NCBI GenBank assembly: GCA_009746045.1
Contig: RPFO01001075.1
Coordinates: 372,501-434,500 of the forward strand
From: Mesostigma viride
Lineage: Eukaryota > Streptophyta > Mesostigmatophyceae > Mesostigmatales > Mesostigmataceae
Reading direction: 5' to 3'
DNA: 62,000 nucleotides
Shown: positions 42,891-54,384 of the stretch, one piece after another
Layout: every line of letters starts with the position of its first letter
Position numbering within the stretch: position 1 is the first letter of the stretch
Notes under the pieces: generated by a model
The model's input: only the letters and a program-made list of their open reading frames with translations
Told to the model about the DNA's origin: nothing
The model's database searches: none
Program-made: the position numbers and the translations under genes

Positions 42891-43670
42891 GCGCCTACCT
42901 CAAGGTCACTGTCGTAACCACGAGAGGCGAATTAACTCCTCCCACTGCGTCACACGCACGCGAAGAGGTTGGGGCAATTCCTGAAGCGGCACTCTCCGTC
43001 ACTCCGGATTCCTGTCGACAACCCTGTCGACCCGCGTCGCACGCTGATTTCCAGCGATGGCTCCTTCAGCCGCCTCGATATCTGCTATAACCGCCTGCAT
43101 GTAGCGCTCCGCCACTCACAACACCTTGAAATGGCCTTTTTTTTACATAAATTATGGCCCATGGCAAGTTTATTGTCAGATTGACCTAGGATTGGATCCC
43201 ACCACTCCCCGGGATGTGTCTGGCTAGTGGTGGAGTAGTTGAGTCAAAATGTTAAGTTTACATGGTACTCCCTGCTTAAGTTAACTCCAGATCCAAGGCC
43301 AAAACTGGCCACCTAAACCACTTGCACTTGCATAGAAACAATAGTTGACATCAGATTATGCTGTAACTTTGCAGTGGTGATGAATAATAGTTGTTCTGAC
43401 CTTGTACAAAGTTCTACGCCATTTGGAGCCCTAGTTGGTGACAAATGCTAGCAAACTTTTGCTAGCATTTGTCATTAATGGCCATTTTAAATCAATATTT
43501 AATCCAAATAATGTCAGAATGCCACCAAAACTTATTGCCATCATGCCAGCACCTGACGAATGGTCTCAACAAGTCATGAGCAAAAATTCAGATCATGCAG
43601 AGCCCAAAATGGTGACATTTGCCAGCAATTGTCACCATTTTTTCCTTTTTTACTTATAATTTTAACAACA
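42891..43670. other. Unassigned stretch with a perfect hairpin
   Basis: No coding potential. At 43440-43473 GACAAATGCTAGCAAA and its exact complement flank a 2-base loop. The GCTAGCATTTGTCA word recurs in the 184-bp units at 57.8-58.6 kb. Confidence 0.4.
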
Positions 43671-43674
43671 TTAA

Positions 43675-45392
43675 CTCGTCGTCTGTCCCTGGTCCTAATT
43701 TTAGGACTGAGTTCAACTCAGTCCTAATTTTAGGACCTAATTTTGAGGTTTTGTAGAAAATTCGCCCCGGTCGGAATATTTGGCAGAAAATTTTTCTCAA
43801 AATTTATTCAAATACTACTTGAAAAGATCTTCCTTGGACATATTTTTGGGATTTTTTTGGATTTGGTTTGGGCGGCTAACCGTACGGTGAAAGTACAGGT
43901 GGTAAGGGTACATTTTCACGCGAAACGTGAGTTTCGGAAATGCACGACCTAGCCATGGCGGCTTGCGCCCATGCATGCAGTTTACGTTTTCGGACGATTT
44001 TGCGGGCCAAACCCAGGAAATAGATTTTTTATGTCCTAAAGATGATACAAGTGAATTTTAACCTCGCGGGGATGCGATTTACTGGGTGTCGGCACTGTTC
44101 TTGCTGGAAAAATCTGCGATTAGGCAGGTCGACGGAATGGATTACTACAATTGATTCCCGGATCAAATCGAAGGGTTTATAGGTTTCTTTCTACCTTTTA
44201 TCATGTATTGTCGTAGATTAAGTCTAGTGGCAGTAAAGATTTGATGATTTCGACCACTCTGTCACGTCATGGTTTGTGTGCCGCAAAGTGCCACTTTTGC
44301 AGGCACCGCCTGGGCCAAGGTAACGCCAGCCGTGCCAGGTAAAGCTGGAATATCGCTGCTTCATCGTTTCTTGGTATTCTTACATGAGTTTAAGCTTGCG
44401 ATGCGCTGTCAGTTTTGAGTCTTGCTGCTCTTTCTTGACCGTTGCCTGCCCCTCTCTAAAACCATCTTTTTAGATGATATTACCAGGCATTTGCCTTACC
44501 GTAGCGTGGCTGTACAAGGTTTTAGGTGCTGAATGGGTTAAAACACTTTCATAGATGTTAGTTATTCTCTTGCTATGTTCATACTGCATGATTGTGTGGT
44601 CATGGGCTGCGTCAAGGGTACTGTCAAGCTTATACGGGTGAGTGAAAAATCTTGGTGATAAACCACTGTCATAATGTGCCAGCAGGTATCTTGGCCATGT
44701 CATGGCAAGGTAATACAGTTTTATCCAGGTCCATTCTTGTAAAGAACAATTAAATGTGACTAACCTACCCATTATATCGGTGGTTATTACTTATAATACA
44801 TCCCTTGGTAGCTACGTATCCATACGCATTCCCTATATGTATGCATAGGCTTTCACACATACTAAGGTACAATATAACTGCAATATGATGATGCAAGTGT
44901 GTTTTCCTATTATGCCTGAAGGGAAATGCGCTGATTGACATGGTTTGTGGCCACGCTACTATGAAGTATGACCGCACTTACATGCTTGCAAATTGCTAGC
45001 ATGGCCCAGTCCTATGTATAGGACTGGCAGTATTTGGCGTGTTTCAGGCAGTGCCAGTGGCCAAATTGAGTCCAGTTTTTTGCCACAGGTCAAGAACTAT
45101 ATTGTTTACATGCCTGTATTTTTTTAACATGCATATGGAATTTATTCAATTTTTGCCACTCATGCTTCCACACAAAAATGCAAATTCGCCGACGGTGCCA
45201 TACATCCATGTAATTTTTAGGAGTTTGGGTCAAGTTTTCACTGATGTAGTATTTTTGCCAGCAAGAGGACATCAAATACTCCATAGACCCACATCTAAGC
45301 ATCTTGGATGGACCCCCCACCTAGTCACTACACACGGTTGAAAAAGGTCAACTCAGTCCTATTATTAGGACTGAGTTGGGACAGACGACGAG
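43675..45392. mobile_element. TTAA-flanked terminal-inverted-repeat element
   Basis: A 1718-bp element is bounded by perfect 15-bp inverted repeats (CTCGTCGTCTGTCCC / GGGACAGACGACGAG) with TTAA on both outer sides (43671-43674 and 45393-45396). Next to each end lies a palindrome built from AACTCAGTCCTA and TAGGACTGAGTT. TTAA target duplication is the hallmark of piggyBac transposases, but no transposase is recognisable here, so it is probably a non-autonomous element. Minus-strand ORFs at 44470-44977 (100 and 70 aa) are unidentified. Confidence 0.75.
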
Positions 45393-45434
45393 TTAACCAC
45401 CAAAACACTCTCCAAGCTGGGGCACATCATTTAA

Positions 45435-47331
45435 ATCTTTGCAGGCAACTCAAGAATGACTAGTACAAACAGTGTGCAAAAACTTGGTGCATGTGAATGC
45501 CTGAGTGGTGACCATTGCTAGCAGAATCCATCATGTAAGGTAGGCATTGCCAGTATGCCACAAAGCTGTGATGTGCAGTGCATGTCCATATGTATACCCC
45601 ATGACACCATGCCTCTAAACTACTTGGCACATTGCAAAATGGGAAGGAAAGGTGAACAATACATGCCACATCCCTAACACAGCCATTTGAATGCTACCAA
45701 CGCGCACCATGCATGATACACACTACGTGTAATACATGTCGAGAATACGCCGAGCGAGCATATCAAGGTGCAGTGACCCCAACGCTGGCACATGTCACCT
45801 GGCATCCACGTATGCTCACATGATATGGCATTGGCATATCCCATGTCTCCATCTCTTGCACTTTGTGCGCACCAAGCCACCCATGCAGTCGCCCACCCAT
45901 GCAGCCACCTGGCCACCCACCCACACAACTGCTCACACACTCGCGCGCCCGTGCACCCAGACAGCCACCTGTCCTCCCACCCAGTGACCCACCCACCAAG
46001 CCAGCCGCGCAGGTGCTTACCCAACTTATATAACCATGCGTGCACCTAGGCACCCAACCACCTATACCAACCCACTTGGACATCCACCCACCCACCAAGG
46101 CACCTGCGCAACCCACACACCAACTAGGTAATAAGGAGGCAATTTCCCCCATCCAATGAGCCAACCACCCAACCACCCAACCACCCAACCACCTAAACAC
46201 CCAGCCAGCTGGCCCCATATGCACCCGTCCGGCCACCCACAGTTGACCCACCCACGCACCTACCCACTCAACCACTCACTGCCCCCACACCCTTATACCC
46301 AGTGACCCACCCACTGACCCACCCACACATGCATTTTCTCAGCCAGCACCCCGACACCTACCTCACCCCAAACCTGCACAGCCCTTCACCCGCGATAGGT
46401 GAGTCGGTCCCAACCATAAACCCATCCACGCATCCATATCTGTGCGCCCACCCGTCCATCTACCCGTCCCTTCGCCCACCCACCCACATCTAGTCATCTA
46501 CACATCCACCAGCCACCAACCACCAATGGCCCACCCACCAACCCACCCACCCACACAAATCCCTAACCAACCAACCACCAACCCACCACCCTCAAAACCG
46601 TGCAGTTGTTTCACTCATGCATCCAACAAAACACCCACTTCAAAGTCCCCAAAGCCTATCATCACCCAGCCACCTGGCCATCTGCCAATAACCGACCGCC
46701 CTTGCACTCATCCACCATGACCAGCCAGCCAGCCACCCACCCTCTCCAACTGCCTGTGCTCCCACCTACGCAGCCAGCCATTTACCAAGGCATCCACCTA
46801 TAAGCCAGCCACCTGCCATTGAACCCACCCACGCCTAGGCATCCCTTGAAGCATCTATAGCCCAAGCCTCCCACCCAAGGCTCTCTGGGCAATCAAACAA
46901 CCAAACAACCAATCACCCAGCTACACAACCACCTAACCACCTAACCACTCAATAACACAATCACCGAACCAACTAACTACCCAACACCCACACCAGCCAG
47001 GCATGTGCCCGCCTCGCATGCCCTCACCATTGCAACACCCCATACACGCCCCGCTCACCTAGCCAGCCACACACCCAGCCAGTCTCCTGCTCAAATCACG
47101 CATGAAGGCAACATCAGCCATGCATGGTCTCACCTTGCACCACTTGCATTGCCTGGGTAATTTGCATGAGACAGCTTCCATCTCATTGTCAGCAACTGAA
47201 AAGGCTCTTTCTTCACAGTAATGAATAAGCAACAACGTTGGAAACGCTCTCCCACTCCTCTTTAAAACAGTCTTTGAATCAGAAAGGCAAAGGCAAATAT
47301 CTGGACAAGGTGGCAATAACCACTGCACCAT
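45435..47331 (-). repeat. Inverted relative of the 8.8-10.5 kb dispersed repeat
   Basis: The minus strand starts with an ORF (47331 to 47059) that carries PRQCKWCK directly before an AAG-GTGAGA donor-like site. It continues through about 950 bp of GGTGGGT-rich DNA and ends with the segment matching 9961-10420. The order CxWC peptide, TGGG-rich DNA, shared 3' part is the same as at 8830-10450. The nature of the unit is unknown; an intron-bearing gene or transposon is possible. Confidence 0.65.
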
Positions 47332-47681
47332 GCTCTTGAGAAAGTATTAACAATCCAGCTTTCTACCCTTTCAGAAGCTGCCTTGCGTTAGCAACGATTC
47401 TGGGCCCTCTGACTCGCTCACCTCGCTTAATCTGCGCTTCTTCATGGCAGCCGGGATATGCGAAGCTTGAGCCGAGCGTGTCGTGGCGAGGTCGTCTGCC
47501 CGACTCATCACATCTCGCAACCACACTGCCGACTAATAAAAACGATGCCCCCCTTTGCCTTTTGTATCTGGCGTCAAAAGAACAATGAACTCGCTTGGAA
47601 AACACTGTCGCAAACAGCTTCCTACAGGCATTATAAGCAATTTTCGCAGCTTTTACCGCACTTACTGCGCATCCGGAAGAC
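47332..47681. other. Unassigned flank of the 2.55-kb LTR element
   Basis: No gene recognised; it continues at 50243 after the insertion. Confidence 0.35.
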
Positions 47682-47686
47682 CATCA

Positions 47687-48196
47687 TGTTAAAGGCATGT
47701 GTGATTATTATGGGGACTTAAATTAATAATTTGTAGGTGGTGAATCATTGCCGACTTAAGCGTCAGGAGCCAGGAAAATTATTTATTACGTCCATATGGT
47801 GTGGCTTTCCATGGCTACCTCAAGGTAGCGTGAACATTGGTAATTATGGTAGGTGAGTGGTGGCGGCGGCCCTGGTATGCGCATGGGCCGACAATGGGTC
47901 GATAACGACAGCTGGTATGTTGGAACATGGTGCATGCGCATGCATGACTCGGTACGGCATGGTATGACATGCACATGACACAATACTATAATCTGGTGAA
48001 GATAGTGACCAACGGTCCTAGTGCCATTGTACAACTTGGCACATAGTCATAGTGTCCGTTCACATAGGACAAATCCCACTTAGGTACTACTATCCGAGCA
48101 TATCTATTTGTAAATTAGGGCTCGAATACAATTGCCCGTATTATAGATTTCTGCACGGTCAGCATAATGGGCATATTCAAGACAGGATTCTTGACA
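47687..48196 (-). repeat. Small LTR element, left LTR
   Basis: TGTTAAAGGCATG to TTCTTGACA, with canonical TG...CA ends. Confidence 0.93.
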
Positions 48197-49706
48197 CCCT
48201 CCTTGCACATGATGCTGTCTATAAATACAAATGCTAGATCCTGGGCGAGGGTAGTCGGGTACCTAAGTGGATTCCCTCCTTACACGACACCCTGGTCTTG
48301 ATATAAAACAGCAAGAAAAATGAGGGCAAGGTTGTGTAGCCCCATATTGTCACATGGAGTGCGCCACACGAGGGTGGAGCCAAACTGGAAACAGGCTCTT
48401 AAACTGTAAAGACTGGTTGCTCAGTGTTGAGGCTGGATGCAGACTGTAGCCGGTACTGGTTGATGCCAGGGTTGCAGCTGGAAACGTTGGGTACTGGTAG
48501 CTGCTGGTAAACCGGTGACGTCAGCTGTTGTGTGTGCACACACGATCTATGCTGTGTGTGGGTACAGTTTCTTGTGTGGTGCTGGTAGTGCCACTTTGAC
48601 CTGCTTGCCAACGTGAGGTTTTGGTGCAACTTACTGCAACTACTACAAGGTGAACTGTGACGTGAGGATGTAGAGCTGGTTGCTGGACTGCTACTTGCTA
48701 GCTAGACAAGTGCGTGCAGCTGACTGCAGCTACTATCTACTCTACGCCTGTCGTGGAGAGTCATGCATGTGCTGCTGGGTGCTACTACTTCTCCTTGCTG
48801 GCTAGGCAAGTGTGGGTAGCTGCCTGCATGGACTATGCAGTGTACTCTGTTCCTGCTGGTGTTGCCTGCTGTGCTTGTTGATGCCAGTGTGATGGTGCTG
48901 ATGGGACTGAATGATAAAACTGCAACTAGTGCTGAAAACAACGTGGGGGTTAGTGAGCACCCTCCTTAGTGTGGTGTGCAGCTGTGTCGATCAGCAGGCT
49001 GGCCTTGAGAGCAGGACCCAGGGAATGTTCCCTTTTTTCTTGGAAACTTGGAGCATGGCAGGCTCTGGGCTCTTGAAGTGATGACCGTTTAAAAAGAATT
49101 CCGGTTTAAAAGAATGCGCCCAAAAGAATGTTGATGCCACGCGAAATGGTGCCGGTACAAAAGAAAGACCGGTTCTCATGAAAAATTCTTGAGGTAAACA
49201 GCTCCGCCGATTTCTCGTCGATGCTCACAGCTCGCGCGGCTCAGTGGGAGCCCGTCAGTGACCCCGCGCCGATTGAACGCACTGCACTCGGCCAAAAGTG
49301 TGCTGCCAGGTAAAAAATCACTGGCGCTGCCTGGAACCAGAGCCGGCACCTTTTGAGTGCCAGGCTTCAGTGCCGACGTCCCCATCACCGAAATGTTGGC
49401 GTTTGATCAGTTTCGGGCATATATAAGTATAAAAGCGTAGATCTGGCCTGCGCACCGGAGCTTGGGAAATTCTTGACGGATTTTAGCGACGGTAGGTGTC
49501 ACCCCGAATATTTGGTGTTACCACACATTGAAGTAAGCCGATTGAAAGCCTTGAATTTCACGGTAGCATCTGCGCCATAATCATGGTCGTATCAAGTACA
49601 AGAATTCGACCAAGCTGCTCCGTATATGAAAATATAAACTATGATCAAGGCGCTCAATAAAATGTGAGCTGCCGCTTAGAGGTTGGTTAATTCCGTTGAA
49701 AGATCT
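48197..49706. other. Small LTR element interior
   Basis: Noncoding; rich in GCTGGT and CTGCTGG words at 48410-48960. A CATATATAAGTATAAAAG box at about 49418 could be a plus-strand promoter, but nothing coding follows. Confidence 0.5.
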
Positions 49707-49727
49707 TGCCCCGGACCTCCGATACCA
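49707..49727 (-). other. Small LTR element primer-binding site
   Basis: The minus strand reads TGGTATCGGAGGTCCGGGG directly after the 5' LTR. Confidence 0.85.
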
Positions 49728-50237
49728 TGTTAAAGGCATGTGTGATTATTATGGGGACTTAAATTAATAATTTGTAGGTGGTGAATCATTGCCGACTTAA
49801 GCGTCAGGAGCCAGGAAAATTATTTATTACGTCCATATGGTGTGGCTTTCCATGGCTACCTCAAGGTAGCGTGAACATTGGTAATTATGGTAGGTGAGTG
49901 GTGGCGGCGGCCCTGGTATGCGCATGGGCCGACAATGGGTCGATAACGACAGCTGGTATGTTGGAACATGGTGCATGCGCATGCATGACTCGGTACGGCA
50001 TGGTATGACATGCACATGACACAATACTATAATCTGGTGAAGATAGTGACCAACGGTCCTAGTGCCATTGTACAACTTGGCACATAGTCATAGTGTCCGT
50101 TCACATAGGACAAATCCCACTTAGGTACTACTATCCGAGCATATCTATTTGTAAATTAGGGCTCGAATACAATTGCCCGTATTATAGATTTCTGCACGGT
50201 CAGCATAATGGGCATATTCAAGACAGGATTCTTGACA
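49728..50237 (-). repeat. Small LTR element, right LTR (5' LTR)
   Basis: 510 bp, pairs with 47687-48196. Confidence 0.93.
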
Positions 50238-50242
50238 CATCA

Positions 50243-50760
50243 GCTGCCTGAGCGCGGAACCTTGGGCACGCCATATCCTCTGGTGGCTTACTGCCGCAGG
50301 CTGGCAGTATAGGAAGGTCGGGCATAGCCTAAAGAGCTGATTATCTGACGACAAAGATATGCATTGCATGAAGCAAGAAACAGACGGATTTCGCACCCCC
50401 ATATTTATTCACGTCAATGCCGGACAATTAAAAGCGAAACTCAAAAAACAAAAACACTAACGTTTTCGGGAATATTATAACGAACAAGCTGAGCTATCGT
50501 GCCGGGATTTTCGTATCCTCATGTGACCAAGACTTTGAGACACGTACCACCGAGAAATCCGGTTTTCGCGAAAAACTGGTCCGCTGTGAAAAAAACTTTT
50601 TGTCCCGTTCAATGCCCGCGTCACAATCACAGCGTATATAAGTCCAAAATTATTCCATGGATTAACCGTGATGTAAGCTTCGTTTTGACACCTCGAGCGG
50701 CTGCAATGACGCAAGTTTCAGAACGCTAGCTCATGCTCGACCGCCATGGGTGTTTTCGTT
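50243..50760. other. Unassigned flank
   Basis: Continuation of the target DNA. A GCGTATATAAGTCC TATA-like box lies at about 50632. No gene is recognised. Confidence 0.3.
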
Positions 50761-50819
50761 GTTTTCGCCTCTCGCGTGGCGGGAAAAATCTAGATCTCGG
50801 ACGAATTCCGGACAATAAT

Positions 50820-51287
50820 TTATGTAAAAATTTGGCGGGGCTCGCGGTGTTGTGCTCGCCGCTCACGTCGAACTGGTCCTGCCGCAATTCCCCCGTCGCC
50901 AACTGCGCCTGCGAACGCACGTTGTGCGCCCACACCTGCCGCTGCCTGCGCGCTCGAGCTCTCGTCGCACGGTCCGCACCAGCTGGCAAGCTCCGCAGCT
51001 CCTTCTCGCCTGGCCACCAACTCCTCGCGCACCCGGTCGACTAATGCTGTGATCACAATCTGTATTCCGACCAGACCGTGCAGCTCTTGTTCAATGTCGT
51101 CGGCGCTTCGGTGTGCCGGAACGACGATGGTCTGGACGTGCCGCAAGATGCGCTCCCAATCCTCGACCTGGTCGTCGACGAATTGTGCAAAATTGCGGTC
51201 AACAGGTGGCCGATCTGCAAGCAAGAGGGATAAATCTCGAACAACACGACGTAATTCAGTCAGGGGAAATAGAACCACCAGCAGCAA
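50820..51287 (-). CDS. E3 leader ORF, unknown function
   Basis: A 155-aa frame, open upstream as well, has a strongly helical, acidic composition (DDQVEDWERILRHVQTIV, DIEQELHGL) and an alanine- and glycine-rich end. Position and layout correspond to the 236-aa ORF behind the E1 LTR, with weak resemblance around the IL-x-x-V / RS-x-x-x-I-x-x-EL pattern. Protein family unknown. It may be a fragment, as the start is unclear. Confidence 0.4.
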   Translation of the reverse strand: MLLVVLFPLTELRRVVRDLSLLLADRPPVDRNFAQFVDDQVEDWERILRHVQTIVVPAHRSADDIEQELHGLVGIQIVITALVDRVREELVARREGAAELASWCGPCDESSSAQAAAGVGAQRAFAGAVGDGGIAAGPVRRERRAQHREPRQIFT

Positions 51288-51430
51288 GTTGTCGAGGAAA
51301 CCGGAAATCCTGCTGCCGTTGTTCTTCCTGCACCATTCGACACCCGATGATCTTCACCACGTCGTCAATGCTGCACACAGCACATAGCAACAACCCTCCT
51401 GGTTGTTCCGTCGAGACGGCTTGTAATTTG

Positions 51431-53173
51431 AGTTAACGTTTTTAAGTGCAATGTATAATAAGGATATGGTTGCAATGCAGCAATGTGGTTGGTGGAACGG
51501 AGCTTTGTTAAAATTGGATAAGCTTACAGGCACTTGAGGGCTTAGGCACGAGCTTGCCAAGTCAAGGCAACACACGTGAGGCGGGCTCGCAAGATATGAC
51601 CAGTTGGCACTGGCCTATTCTTTATACACTTGTGCACTGCATGTGCTTTGCTAGGCTTGAGCAGCCTCGTAGGGCCTGCTCAGTATTAACACCCCGGTAC
51701 AGTAATAACAACCTGTACAGCGTCCAGATCCTATACAGTAGGTCTGCCATACATGCAGGCACAGTGACCACAGAGTACAGTCTATACACAGCGATTATTG
51801 CGCCTGCACCCAACAATAGTCCAGGACTAAGCCTGCGGTACCAACAGACCACAGGTTAAAGTTATTATAAATAGTGACGGAACCTTTTTGCCACTTGGCA
51901 ATTAGGTCCGTCACTATTTATCCGGCGAAAACCACTCGCCGGTATCTATTCCGCGTTAAGTTCACGTGAACGTGGCGCGGAATTGATACCGGCGAGTGGT
52001 TTTCGCCGGATAAATAGTGACGGACCTAATTGCCAAGTGGCAAAAAGGTTCCGTCACTATTTATAATAACTAAAACGTCGTAGTGTGGGGGCCGATATCT
52101 ATCGTACCGCTGATGCCTACTGCAGTACCGAATCTCGCCTTAACGATATTCCAACCGGGCATATTTTCCCTTCTGGCACTTTCGTTTGGCCTTCTGGTAT
52201 CAATTCCTCCCGGTATTCGGAAATACCCGTGTCACCACAGGGATTCGAACCCCCGACTTACGAGGTCTTAGTTATTATAAATAGTGACGGAACCTTTTTG
52301 CCACTTGGGCAATTAGGTCCGTCACTATTTATCCGGCGAAAACCACTCGCCGGCATCTATTCCGCGTTAAGTTCACGTGAACTTGGCGCGGAATTGATGC
52401 CGGCGAGTGGTTTTCGCCGGATAAATAGTGACGGACCTAATTGCCCAAGTGGCAAAAAGGTTCCGTCACTATTTATAATAACTAAGACCTCGTAAGTCGG
52501 GGGTTCGAATCCCTGTGGTGACACGGGTATTTCCGAATACCGGGAGGAATTGATACCAGAAGGCCAAACGAAAGTGCCAGAAGGGAAAATATGCCCGGTT
52601 GGAATATCGTTAAGGCGAGATTCGGTACTGCAGTAGGCATCAGCGGTACGATAGATATCGGCCCCCACACTACGACGTTTTAGTTATTATAAATAGTGAC
52701 GGAACCTTTTTGCCACTTGGCAATTAGGTCCGTCACTATTTATCCGGCGAAAACCACTCGCCGGTATCAATTCCGCGCCACGTTCACGTGAACTTAACGC
52801 GGAATAGATACCGGCGAGTGGTTTTCGCCGGATAAATAGTGACGGACCTAATTGCCAAGTGGCAAAAAGGTTCCGTCACTATTTATAATAACTGTTAAGG
52901 TTCCTATTTCCTGCCTACGACGTATTAATCCAATACCATCGTAGGTACAGCACCTAATTCCTGTCAGCCCAGGAGTTACTGTCGACCCCATATGCCGTCG
53001 GCACACATTCACGCACGACTTAGAAGAACAGCCGGCTCGCGCTCGCGCGCGACCGGGAAGTCGGAACGCCATAACTTTCTTGATACTTGTCGGAATGAAC
53101 TCGTTCCGGTGCCGCTGGAATCGTAGTAGAGATATGCCGAATCAGGAACACGCCAATGCGCTTGGCGTTGACT
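51431..53173 (-). repeat. E3 LTR, split by a palindromic insertion
   Basis: AGTTAACGTTTTT to GGCGTTGACT. Its two halves (51431-51859 and 52894-53173) align continuously with 21404-22102 of E2 except for the insertion and scattered substitutions. Confidence 0.9.
51860..52893. mobile_element. Foldback/MITE element: palindrome made of palindromes
   Basis: A 1034-bp insertion with a GTTAA duplication on both sides (51855-51859, 52894-52898). It consists of three about 212-bp hairpin units (51860-52071, 52270-52483, 52682-52893), each a near-perfect palindrome starting AGTTATTATAAATAGTGAC. They are separated by a 198-bp segment and its exact-looking reverse complement. The whole is therefore also a palindrome centred near 52377. 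No ORF of meaning. The 198-bp arm contains a B-box-like GGGGGTTCGAATCCC. Confidence 0.93.
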
Positions 53174-54249
53174 CGTTGCGCTCGGCAGGGATCATATAGT
53201 CCGGGAGATGTACTCGACCGGCTGCAACCCTTGACCCTGGTCCTGCAATAGGACACCGCCGATTGCAACCTTGCTCGCGTCCGTTGCGACCACAAAGGGC
53301 TTGGACGGGTCCTGGATAACGAGCACGGGGGCCGTGGTCACGGGCTGCGCTTGAGGGCCTCAAAGGCCTGTTGGCATGGTTCCGACCAAACGAAAGGAAC
53401 ACCCTTCTTGAGGAGGGCCGGCGTACGTTATAATGGGGGCAGCGATCGTCGCGAAACGGGGGATGAAACATCGGTAATACGACGCGACACCCAGAAAGCT
53501 GCGCACGCCCGTGACGTTGGTCGGGGTCGGCCACTGCTGGATGGAGGCGATCTTGGAGCTAGGGGTCCGTCGCGATGCCGGCAGCAGACAGGGTATGACC
53601 GAGGAACGGTACGCTGCGACCAGCGCGGACCTTGGCCTTGCGGACCGAAAGATTCTCCTCCTCCATGCTGATGCGCAATACCGTGGCGACGTCCTCGAGC
53701 GAGGTGATCCTCAAAGGTCTTGGAGTACACCAAGATGTCATCCAGGTATGCGAGCGCACAAGTGCGCTTGTAGGACCACGGGGGCTTCGCTCCCCCATTT
53801 GGGGTCCTCGAGGTTACGGGAAACCTGCGGGAGATGCGCGGTTCCCATGGCTGGGCGGCGAGGAAGATGTCATTCATGAGCATCTGAAAGCTCGCACGGG
53901 AATTGCACAACCCCATGGCGGCCACACGGAACTGATAGTGGCCGAACGGCGTGTTGAACGCCGTTTTATGACAGTCCTCCGGCGCAATCCTTAACTGCCA
54001 GAACCCATCTGCGCAATCAAGGACGGTGAAACATTTGGCGCCCTGCACGCGGTTGAAGATATCGTGGATGCGGGGGAGGGGGTACTTGGACTTTACCGTA
54101 ATAGCGTTCAGCTTACGAGAGTCCGTGACGAGCCGCCACTTGCCCCCAGGCTTGGGGACCAACAACACGCCTGCTGAGAAGGGGCTGTTGCTGGGCTCGA
54201 TGAGACCCCGCTCCTGAAGCGCCATCAAGATCTTCTTGAGCTCCACCAT
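53174..54249 (-). pseudogene. Ty3/gypsy RT and RNase H fragment
   Basis: The minus strand encodes LLVPKPGGKWRLVTDSRKLN, YPLPRIHDIFNRVQGAKCF, VLDCADGFWQLRI and FGHYQFRVAAMGLCNS (palm), and YLDDILVYSKTFEDHL (catalytic YLDD). After a frameshift near 53690 come VPFLGHTLSAAGI, FLGVASYYRCFI and FVVATDASKVAIGGVLLQ (start of RNase H). A 40-residue low-complexity insert precedes YLDD. The end is cut by the E3 LTR at 53173. The ATG-like start at 54249 is only where the frame opens; protease and the RT N-terminus are lost. Confidence 0.88.
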
Positions 54250-54384
54250 ACTCTAAGGAAATGCCATAAACTGAGCACTCACAGGGCTGATACCACTCTT
54301 TACAGCAGGCATGGAAGCTTGCTAAGTGCTGCACCAATAATAAACTCGTCAACTATAACGCATGGCAGGCATATTCCGCGGCAA
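54250..54384. other. Unassigned spacer
   Basis: No feature seen between the gypsy fragment and the dispersed repeat. Confidence 0.3.

Larger units (their letters stand above)
47687..50237 (-). mobile_element. Small non-autonomous LTR retrotransposon, 2.55 kb
   Basis: Two 510-bp LTRs (47687-48196 and 49728-50237), identical as far as I can see, are flanked by CATCA (47682-47686 and 50238-50242). On the minus strand the LTR reads TGTCAAGAATCC ... CCTTTAACA and is followed without a gap by TGGTATCGGAGGTCCGGGG, resembling the initiator-Met PBS TGGTATCAGAGC of copia elements. AAGGAGGG precedes the 3' LTR. The 1.53-kb interior has no coding sequence. Copia proteins encoded elsewhere probably moved it. 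Confidence 0.92.
50760..53173 (-). mobile_element. E3: 5' end of a copia-family element (LTR plus leader ORF)
   Basis: An LTR related to that of E2 (51431-53173, 704 bp without its insertion) adjoins, on the left, a minus-strand region starting CAAATTACAAG. That sequence also follows the 5' LTR of E2. The unequal flanks (ATTTG and CGTTG) show that it is not a solo LTR. The rest of the element is missing to the left. Confidence 0.7.

Noticed and set aside
43743-44977. Transposase in the TTAA element
   Set aside because: ORFs are short (70-100 aa) and show no piggyBac or other DDE motif that I recognise.
51431-53173. Solo LTR
   Set aside because: Flanking 5-mers do not match, and the left side continues into sequence that follows the 5' LTR in E2.
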